The translations under genes were made by a program, and so were the position numbers. From NCBI GenBank assembly GCA_019359375.1, contig JAHHHL010000053.1, positions 1 to 42,813 on the forward strand: a stretch of DNA of 42,813 nucleotides, in the 5' to 3' direction. This DNA comes from Lyngbya sp. HA4199-MV5. Lineage in GTDB: Bacteria; Cyanobacteriota; Cyanobacteriia; Leptolyngbyales; Leptolyngbyaceae. The notes under the pieces were generated by a model, which saw only the letters and a program-made list of their open reading frames with translations, had not been told where the DNA came from and did not search any database. This document shows positions 7,516-13,678 of this stretch, in pieces (the first letter of the stretch is position 1; each line of letters opens with the position of its first letter).

Positions 7516-7762
7516 CGGCTTGTTCAGCGGCAGGACTGTCGTGGAAGTCTTCACCGTCTAGAAGGGTGAAGGTGGTTAATTCACTGCCCGGAGCGTAATC
7601 GTCGATCGCAGACATGGCAGCGATCGCTAACTGCTCTCGGCGTTGGTCTTTGGTCAAACCATTTTGTTCCTGTTGCACGAGTTGAAAGGCAACTTCAGCG
7701 ACTTTCAAGCGATCGCGGACGGTGAGGTGAGGCAGTGCTTGCAAGATGTCTGCGGTTTCCAT
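7508..7762 (-). CDS. Antitoxin partner of MazF
   Basis: An 84-aa acidic protein lies directly upstream of and overlaps mazF. It starts METADILQALPHLTVRDRLK and ends in an acidic tail rich in D and E. The N-terminal half resembles the helical region of cyanobacterial small antitoxins (LT.RDRLKVAE.A..L). The DNA-binding fold cannot be settled by eye. Function follows mainly from position. Confidence 0.7.
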   Translation of the reverse strand: METADILQALPHLTVRDRLKVAEVAFQLVQQEQNGLTKDQRREQLAIAAMSAIDDYAPGSELTTFTLLDGEDFHDSPAAEQADA

Positions 7763-7816
7763 AACGGTAATTGACAGGATTATTTTTATTATCTCTGAGT
7801 CAGGCTAACAGTGGAG

Positions 7817-7940
7817 CGATCGCCCCTCCCTCACCGACCCACTCGATCGCACCCTCAAAGCAGCCCTACCGTTTGATCTGCTTGAGTACCTCGTCGCGTG
7901 CTTCGATCGCCCCTTTCAAGCTGGGGTTAAGGGCAATCGC
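7817..7940 (-). repeat. Copy 3: the 3' end of the intact AAA/TPR gene
   Basis: The last 25 codons ([23 protein letters not shown]) and about 50 bp after the stop form the parent of the copies at 6285 and 7008. In the parent the HIP1 site is altered (GCAATCGC at 7933-7940), whereas both copies carry GCGATCGC. Confidence 0.85.
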
Positions 7941-10900
7941 CTGATTCAAATCAGTTAACGCTTCCTGATAGCGCTGTAAGGCATAGTAAGTTTTGCCTCG
8001 GTTTGCATAAGACAAAGCAAATTTGGCATCTAGCTCAATTGCTTTACTGTAAAACTTGATTGCCTCATCTAAGTTTCCTTTAGCAACCTGCATATCACCC
8101 ATACTGTCTGAAAAATTCGGATTTTTAGGAGCAAGCTCAATTGCTTGATTTATTGCTACAACTGCCTCGTCTAACTTTCCTTTATCTCTCAATGCATACC
8201 CTAAACTGTTATATGCGGCAGTAAATTTAGGATCGAGGGTTATCGCTGTTCTGTAATTAATGATAGACTCATCCAGTTTCTTCTGGGCTCTCAGTACATT
8301 GCCTAGATTTTTGTAGGCAAGGGCATATTTGGGGTCGAGAGTAATCGCTTTTTGGTAGTTCACAACTGCCTCATCCAGCTTATTTTGGGCAGATAGCGCA
8401 GTACCTAGCGCGTTGTAAGCATAGGCAAAGTTGGAATCAAGGGCGATCGCTTTTTTGTAGTAGGTGATTGCCTCATTTAGTTTGCCTTGGGCAGACAGGG
8501 TGTTAGCGAGACCACTGTAAGCCAAAGTATGGGCACTAACGGGTGAACCATCTCGATCAGATGAGCTTAGAGCTTTTTTGTAGTAGGTAATTGCCTCATC
8601 CAGCTTATTTTGGGCAGATAGCGCAGTACCTATGCCATTGTAAGCATAGGCAAAGTTGGAATCAAGGGCGATCGCTTTTTTGTAGTAGGTGATTGCCTCA
8701 TCAAATTTTTCCTGTTCAGCCAGCATATTGCCCAAACAGTTATATGCCTCCGTGAATTTTTGGTCGAGATCAATTGCTGTTTTGCAGTAGGTGATTGCCT
8801 CATCAAATTTCTTATTAGCTTTCAGTGCAAGGCTCAAATTATAGTAAGTAATGGCAAACTTGGGCTCAAGAGAAATAGCCTTTTTGTAGTAGGTGATTGC
8901 CTCATCAAATTTTTCCTGGTTAAACAGCGCACTACCTATATTGTTGTAAGCAAGCACATTATCAGAGTCGAGTTTGATGACTTTTCTAAACTCTGCTTCG
9001 GCATCTTGATAGCGTTTCTGGTCTCTATAAATAAAGCCTCGACTAAGATAGGCAAAGCGATTGCTGGGATTTTTTGCCAGAATTCGATTCAAAATCTCTA
9101 GTGCTTCCTGCGTTTTGCCTTGTCCTCGCTTTGCTTCACCCTCTGTAAATGCCCAGACATCCTTCAGTTCCGCCTGGATGGGTGCCAGCTTTGCTTCAGC
9201 CTGACGCACCTTTTTCTCGGCTTCTCGTTGGTCGGCTTCGGCTTTTACCACTTTTTGCTCGGCAGTCTTCACTTTTTCAGCCTGTACATTTGCTTGCTGC
9301 TTGACATTTAGCAGGTCTCGCTGGGCTGTAGTAACGTTCTGGCTTGCCTGCTGCAAATCTTGTTTTTTGGTTGTCAGCTCTGTTTGGGCAGCTCGAAAGC
9401 GACGGTTTTCTGCTTGAAAATCGGCTCTGATATCCTTTACCTGATCTTTTGCCGTCTTCGTCTCACTGATTGCTTTTTGCCTATCCTCTTGCACTTGCGT
9501 CAGATTTTTGGTTGCGTCTGCTTCCCGTTTCGTTGCTGCGTCTGCATTCCTGGTTGCATTGCTTGCCATCATTCCCGCTACGATCGCAATGGGCACTGTC
9601 AGCCCCAACAAGATACCTGCGATCGTTAAGCGTCGGGTAGCTTTGCGTTTAGCATTATCGAGGGTTTGGTTTGCCTCTGCCAGAATGCGGTTTGCTTCCT
9701 CCATGTCCTGACGTTCCAGGCGATCGCTGGCACGAAGAAAGCGATTGTCTGGTTCACTCAGGTTTTTGCCTTCTGCCCAGGCTTGCGCTTCTTTCAGGGC
9801 ATTGCCGCGCAGCAGTCGAGAGTCGTCCTTGCGTTCCGATGCTTCCCAGGCGGTAAAGGCAGCAGCGTAGGGGCGTAACTGCGCCAGAATCGTGTCTACC
9901 CAGGTCTGGTTAAAGACTGACTGATAGATCCGGTTATAGGACACCAGCTTGCCCTGGTGCTCTACGACCAGTCCCGACAGGCGGAGGTCGATTTGCTCCT
10001 GGCTGGCATCGGCGGGGATGTCTCCAGCCTGGAGGATTTGCTGGTAGAGTCCCAGGAGTTGCCCTTTGCGCTGCTCGTTGCGGATGAGCCGATCGCGAAT
10101 GGTTCGCAGATGTACGGGATCATCATGAGATTCCCAGTTGTCGATGAGGCGCGATCGTACCAATGCTTCGATCGCCGTTGCTTCGTTACCTGGTGCGATC
10201 GTGCCTTCAGTCTGCACTAAGTTACACAGCTTCTGGGTAAGAAACGGCTGTCCGCCCGTCCAACTCAGAATCTCTCGCAGCACTGCTTGCGGATCGGTTG
10301 CTTTGGTTGCCAGTCCTGGAGTCAGGGGTTCAACAGCTTCCGAGAACTGAAGCCCCGTGAGGGCGATCGCGCGTCCCACATTAAACGGCGTACTGCGCTC
10401 GTTGCGGATCAAGTCGGAGGGGGTGGCGACACCGAGGAGGGCAAAGGTGAGGCGGCGGTAGGCGGGTTTGTCGGCGCGTTCGTTGTAGCAGTCGCGGATG
10501 AGGGCAAAAAAGTCGTCGATCGAGAACTTCAGGCTGAGAACGCTGTCGATCTCGTCGATGAAGATGACGATCGATTGGGCGATCGACTCCAGCAAGACGG
10601 TTTCGATGAACTCATTGAGTCGCTGGACAGAGGAGAGATGGTCGCGATCGCGCCACCACGATCGAAGATTGATGGTATCTGCCAGGTTGAAGCTGCTGAT
10701 GAGACTGCGGGCAATGCCGACATACCACTGGTCGGGCGTAATGTTGTCGCTGCCAATCTGTGTCAGGTCAATGACCGCACAGGCAACCCCGTCTGCCTGC
10801 AACTGCTGCATCACCCGCACCCGTAAGCTCGACTTACCCATCTGCCGCGAGTTCAGCACATAGCAAAACTCTCCGGCTTTCAAGCCCTCGTACAGGTCTG

Positions 10901-10973
10901 TATCCGCCTGTCGGACAACGTAGGTCGGCGCATCGGCGGGGAGGCTGCCGCCAACCTGGTAGGAGTAGCTCAT
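7866..10973 (-). CDS. AAA-like ATPase with transmembrane segment, coiled coil and TPR array
   Basis: The 1035-aa protein starts [20 protein letters not shown], the signature of cyanobacterial AAA-like (AAA_35) proteins. Walker A is [10 protein letters not shown] with K47, Walker B is IVIFIDEID (D140, E141), and [10 protein letters not shown] is a family block. A transmembrane helix spans about 450-470, followed by a coiled coil to about 615 and roughly a dozen tetratricopeptide repeats to the C-terminus (AIxLDPKxAxAYxxLGxxL). Such STAND-like proteins probably couple an ATPase switch to a TPR sensor or adaptor at the membrane. No enzymatic effector is visible. Several TPR units are almost identical in DNA, pointing to recent expansion. 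The ATG abuts a C-rich repeat, so there is no Shine-Dalgarno site. Its 3' end is copied three times elsewhere. Confidence 0.85.
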   Translation of the reverse strand: MSYSYQVGGSLPADAPTYVVRQADTDLYEGLKAGEFCYVLNSRQMGKSSLRVRVMQQLQADGVACAVIDLTQIGSDNITPDQWYVGIARSLISSFNLADTINLRSWWRDRDHLSSVQRLNEFIETVLLESIAQSIVIFIDEIDSVLSLKFSIDDFFALIRDCYNERADKPAYRRLTFALLGVATPSDLIRNERSTPFNVGRAIALTGLQFSEAVEPLTPGLATKATDPQAVLREILSWTGGQPFLTQKLCNLVQTEGTIAPGNEATAIEALVRSRLIDNWESHDDPVHLRTIRDRLIRNEQRKGQLLGLYQQILQAGDIPADASQEQIDLRLSGLVVEHQGKLVSYNRIYQSVFNQTWVDTILAQLRPYAAAFTAWEASERKDDSRLLRGNALKEAQAWAEGKNLSEPDNRFLRASDRLERQDMEEANRILAEANQTLDNAKRKATRRLTIAGILLGLTVPIAIVAGMMASNATRNADAATKREADATKNLTQVQEDRQKAISETKTAKDQVKDIRADFQAENRRFRAAQTELTTKKQDLQQASQNVTTAQRDLLNVKQQANVQAEKVKTAEQKVVKAEADQREAEKKVRQAEAKLAPIQAELKDVWAFTEGEAKRGQGKTQEALEILNRILAKNPSNRFAYLSRGFIYRDQKRYQDAEAEFRKVIKLDSDNVLAYNNIGSALFNQEKFDEAITYYKKAISLEPKFAITYYNLSLALKANKKFDEAITYCKTAIDLDQKFTEAYNCLGNMLAEQEKFDEAITYYKKAIALDSNFAYAYNGIGTALSAQNKLDEAITYYKKALSSSDRDGSPVSAHTLAYSGLANTLSAQGKLNEAITYYKKAIALDSNFAYAYNALGTALSAQNKLDEAVVNYQKAITLDPKYALAYKNLGNVLRAQKKLDESIINYRTAITLDPKFTAAYNSLGYALRDKGKLDEAVVAINQAIELAPKNPNFSDSMGDMQVAKGNLDEAIKFYSKAIELDAKFALSYANRGKTYYALQRYQEALTDLNQAIALNPSLKGAIEARDEVLKQIKR

Positions 10974-10976
10974 GGC

Positions 10977-11014
10977 AGATGGGGTGTGGGGTGTGGGGTG
11001 TAGGGTGTGGGGTG
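10977..11014. repeat. GGGTGTG heptamer STRR
   Basis: GGGGTGT-type heptamers repeat about five times directly upstream of the AAA/TPR start codon. On the gene's strand the tract is C/A-rich. Confidence 0.9.
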
Positions 11015-11100
11015 AGAAAAACCGGGCTTATGCGTAGGCTGTTAATCTCTGAGCCTGGTTGACTGATAGAACTCTTGAAAGGCTAATCGCTTCGTTGCTG

Positions 11101-11221
11101 ACCCGCCCGTGATTAAAATCCGGGCTAACAGCATCAAACCCGTTAAAACGGGTTGCAAGCCCCTTGCAGTCCTCTTTAGAGGACTTACTACTATTAGCCC
11201 GCAATTCATTGCAGGGCGGGT
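11101..11221. repeat. Four-stem palindromic element (cloverleaf-like)
   Basis: The outer arms ACCCGCCC (11101-11108) and GGGCGGGT (11214-11221) pair perfectly. Inside are two perfect hairpins, AACCCGTT-aa-AACGGGTT (11137-11154) and AGTCCTCT-tt-AGAGGACT (11168-11185), and a third with one bulge, GCCCGCAAT-tc-ATTGCaGGGC (11197-11217). The last overlaps the outer arm, so the two would compete. Similar multi-hairpin blocks are dispersed in cyanobacterial genomes as I recall. No ORF fits. Confidence 0.7.
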
Positions 11222-11285
11222 AATAGCGCTTGCAGACAAATTGGTCAGCCAACTTCTGAGCATCATCGTTGTAGCCTGCTTCTCC

Positions 11286-11625
11286 GTAAGAGTATGTTTG
11301 AGCTTCGTCATTGAACCTTTGAGCTTCGTCATTGAATAGTTAAGCTTCGCGCATGAACGGTTAAGCTTCATCGTTGAGTCTTTGAACCTCATCATTGAGT
11401 CTTTGATACTCGTCATTGAGTCTTTGAACTTCGTGCGTGAGCCTCTGAACCTCGTCGTTGAGTCTTTTATACCCGTGCGCGAGTCTTTGAGCCTCGTCAG
11501 TGAATCTTTGAACCTTGCTAGTGAGTCTCTGAACCTCGTCATTGAGTCTTTGAACCTCGTGCGCGAGTCTTGAACACTCGTCGCTGAGCCTCTGAACCTC
11601 ATCGCTGAATCTTTGAGCTTCAAAC
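11286..11625. repeat. Degenerate 21-bp tandem array, open on both strands
   Basis: Units of the type GAGTCTTTGAACCTCGTCATT repeat about sixteen times. Since 21 bp is seven codons, both strands stay open and give heptapeptides: ESLNLVI-like on plus and KDSMTRF-like on minus. No upstream domain, start context or homology supports translation. The array fills the gap between the TIR-AAA stop and the AAA/TPR start. Confidence 0.85.
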
Positions 11626-11649
11626 GCATCCCTCCTAACCTCAAAGGCG

Positions 11650-11790
11650 CATATTCAATTGCCACCTTCGCCGTTTCATCATTCGATCGCCTCACCTCCC
11701 AACCCTTCACCCGTCCTACGCCCTCCTGTCTCCTGCCTTCTGCCCTCTGCCCTCTGCCTTCACCTTTCATCCCTCCTCCCTTCTCCCTTC
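11650..11790. repeat. Pyrimidine-rich STRR tract after the TIR-AAA gene
   Basis: CTGCCTTCTGCCCTCTGCCC-like heptamers and CCTCCCTTCTCC units are packed together. On the strand of the TIR-AAA gene this is a purine-rich run directly after its stop codon. Confidence 0.85.
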
Positions 11791-11792
11791 TC

Positions 11793-13448
11793 CTACCCAA
11801 GCCGATCGCCAAAATACCGCCGATACAGCTCACACCGAAACGTCACGTCATTGTCCTGCAAGTTCACCAGCCCCATACTGTGAAGTTGAAATGCCTGCAC
11901 CGACTGCAACCGGACGGGATTCGACGTTTGTACGACTCGTTTCACAGCCATTGCCATCTCTGGGCGCTGTTCCAGGTTCCACAGGTGCCGTCGCAGGTGG
12001 TCGCCGTAGAGTCCCGCTTCGGTGGGAGCCGTTTGCAGCAGTCGGTTCAAGGTGGTTTCCTGACGTGCCACATGATAGAGCGCGACTCTCACGAGATAGG
12101 GATGCCCACCCACCATTGCCATCAGTGGCTCGATCTCGGTAGCTGCCCACCGCAACCCGTGGCGTGCGGCGAGATTCTGTACTTGCTCAGCGGTGAATTC
12201 TGGGAGTTCGATCGGCAGTCCCACATTAAACGGCGACTGGTTGATATTCATGGGAATGTACACCTCGGTGGAATGCACCACAACGAGGCGGAGCTTCTTC
12301 CAGAGATCGCTGTTCTTCGCCGCTTCGTGCCATGCCCGCAGCAAGCCAAAAAAGTCCGATGCCACGTTGGGATGGTTAAACACCATGTCCACTTCATCCA
12401 GGCAAAGCGTCAGCGGACTGGTGATGGTTGCCAGCAGGTAGTCCTCAAAGTACGCGGTGCAGTTATCCTTGCTGCCAAAGATGTCATCCCAGTAATCAGC
12501 CAGCTTGTTGGGCAGTCGCAGTCGTCGCCCGACGCTGGCACAAAACCACTTCAAGAACTTATCCAGGTCGTTGAAGATCGCGGCATCGGCAATCTGAAAG
12601 CTCAGCGGCACGGTGAGATGGTGCTGGTCTCCTGCATGGCGCAAAATCCGTGCCATCAAGGAGGTCTTACCCATCTGCCGGGGCGCTTTAATGCGGATCA
12701 ATGCACCCGGTCTGACGATCGCCTCATAGCACTGAGCTTCGATCGTGGTGCGCGCACTGCCCTCTCTGGGAACGCGATCGACGTAAAAGGCAGAGGCAAG
12801 ATCGACCTGTCCTTCGGGGAGTTCGGGTTCGGCGATGGGGAGTGGGGGAGAGTGGGAGGCAGGGGGTGTGGGGACAGGGGAGTAGGGAGAGGGGAGTAGG
12901 GCGGAGGGAGCGGAGGAAGCAGGGGAGCGATCGCTATCCGCGACATCTCTTACCCAGGCACGGGACTCTTGACTGCCGCTCACCAGGCTCAGGACTTCCT
13001 GCAAAATGATGGGAGTATCGGCATCGGTTGTCCATTCTCGCTGCTGGATGCGTTGCAGGTAGCCCCGCAGATCGTAGTTGAGCGGTGACGTGAACGGAAA
13101 ATTGACCCGAATGGGTAGAATGCCGGGGCGATGATCGTCACGGGTATCGCGCAACTGTTTTGCTCGCCGCACTTCTTCTGTCACCATCTCGCTTACGGCA
13201 GACTGGGGCGAGAGCAACAGCAAAAAGAAATCACACGCCTCTAACGCCTCATCTACTCGCTGCGACCAGTTATCGCCCAGGCGAATACTCTCACCTGCCA
13301 GAAAGACAGGATGCCCAGCCGCCTGCAACGACTCGTAAAACTGCTGAGCCAGACCGATATCTGGCTCCTTACTGCGGTAGCTGATAAACACTCTGGCAGC
13401 GGTTGGGGAAAACTCACCACCAGCGAAGCGCGTTTCATGACCAGGCAT
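11793..13448 (-). CDS. TIR domain - AAA-like ATPase fusion
   Basis: Residues 18-115 form a TIR domain: ARVFISYRSKEPD, HPVFLAGESIRLGDNW, ACDFFLLLLSPQSAVSEMV and TEEVRRAKQL. E91/E92 occupy the place of the catalytic Glu of NAD-cleaving TIRs. A proline/serine linker (about 172-208) is encoded by an STRR. Residues 215-551 are an AAA-like (AAA_35) ATPase with YVDRVPREG, Walker A IKAPRQMGKTSL (K261), Walker B LTLCLDEVD (D351, E352) and SPFNVGLPIELPEF. TIR-NTPase fusions act in bacterial immunity or signalling by degrading NAD+ or making cyclic ADP-ribose. That this one does so is inference. The 3' neighbour on the same strand is an AAA/TPR protein with the same ATPase type. Confidence 0.87.
   Translation of the reverse strand: MPGHETRFAGGEFSPTAARVFISYRSKEPDIGLAQQFYESLQAAGHPVFLAGESIRLGDNWSQRVDEALEACDFFLLLLSPQSAVSEMVTEEVRRAKQLRDTRDDHRPGILPIRVNFPFTSPLNYDLRGYLQRIQQREWTTDADTPIILQEVLSLVSGSQESRAWVRDVADSDRSPASSAPSALLPSPYSPVPTPPASHSPPLPIAEPELPEGQVDLASAFYVDRVPREGSARTTIEAQCYEAIVRPGALIRIKAPRQMGKTSLMARILRHAGDQHHLTVPLSFQIADAAIFNDLDKFLKWFCASVGRRLRLPNKLADYWDDIFGSKDNCTAYFEDYLLATITSPLTLCLDEVDMVFNHPNVASDFFGLLRAWHEAAKNSDLWKKLRLVVVHSTEVYIPMNINQSPFNVGLPIELPEFTAEQVQNLAARHGLRWAATEIEPLMAMVGGHPYLVRVALYHVARQETTLNRLLQTAPTEAGLYGDHLRRHLWNLEQRPEMAMAVKRVVQTSNPVRLQSVQAFQLHSMGLVNLQDNDVTFRCELYRRYFGDRLG
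12838..12925. repeat. In-frame STRR encoding the TIR-AAA linker
   Basis: GGGGAGT, GGGAGGCAGGGGGTGTGGGG and GGGAGAGGGGAGTAGGGCGG units lie inside the coding sequence. Read on the minus strand they give a P/S/A-rich linker between the TIR and ATPase domains without breaking frame. Confidence 0.85.
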
Positions 13449-13529
13449 ACGAAAATCTACGGAGGCGATCGTCCGATCATCTTAACCCGGTTTATTTTGT
13501 GAAGGTTCTAAATTAAGCTTTTCGTTTGC

Positions 13530-13666
13530 AAAGGGAGAAGAAGGCTAAAGCATGAGGGATGAGGGATGAAGGCTAAAGGATGAAAGATTGGTTTCGCCTT
13601 GCTCCCCTTGCCTCCCCTTCTGCCTCCTGCCCTCTGCCTCCTGCCTCCTGCCCTCCCTTTCTGCCT
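13530..13666. repeat. STRR composite between divergent TIR-AAA and GH116 genes
   Basis: A purine-rich half (AAGGCTAAAGCATGAGGGAT, GAGGGATGAAGG) is followed by a pyrimidine-rich half (CTCCCCTTGCCTCCCC, TGCCTCCTGCCCTCTG). It fills most of the 230-bp divergent gap, so any promoters of both genes must lie within or beside it. Confidence 0.85.
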
Positions 13667-13678
13667 TAAAATCAGGAC

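Noticed and set aside
11286-11625. Possible CRISPR array
   Set aside because: Units are contiguous 21-mers without unique spacers of constant length, and there are no cas genes in the window.
11042-11833. 263-codon minus-strand frame rich in K-D-S-M-T-R-F heptapeptides
   Set aside because: It is the 21-bp tandem array read through with flanking repeats. There is no domain, and the opposite strand is equally open.
11613-12899. 428-codon plus-strand frame opposite the TIR-AAA gene
   Set aside because: It is a shadow frame: cysteine/histidine-rich, with no motif, while the minus strand encodes clear TIR and ATPase domains.
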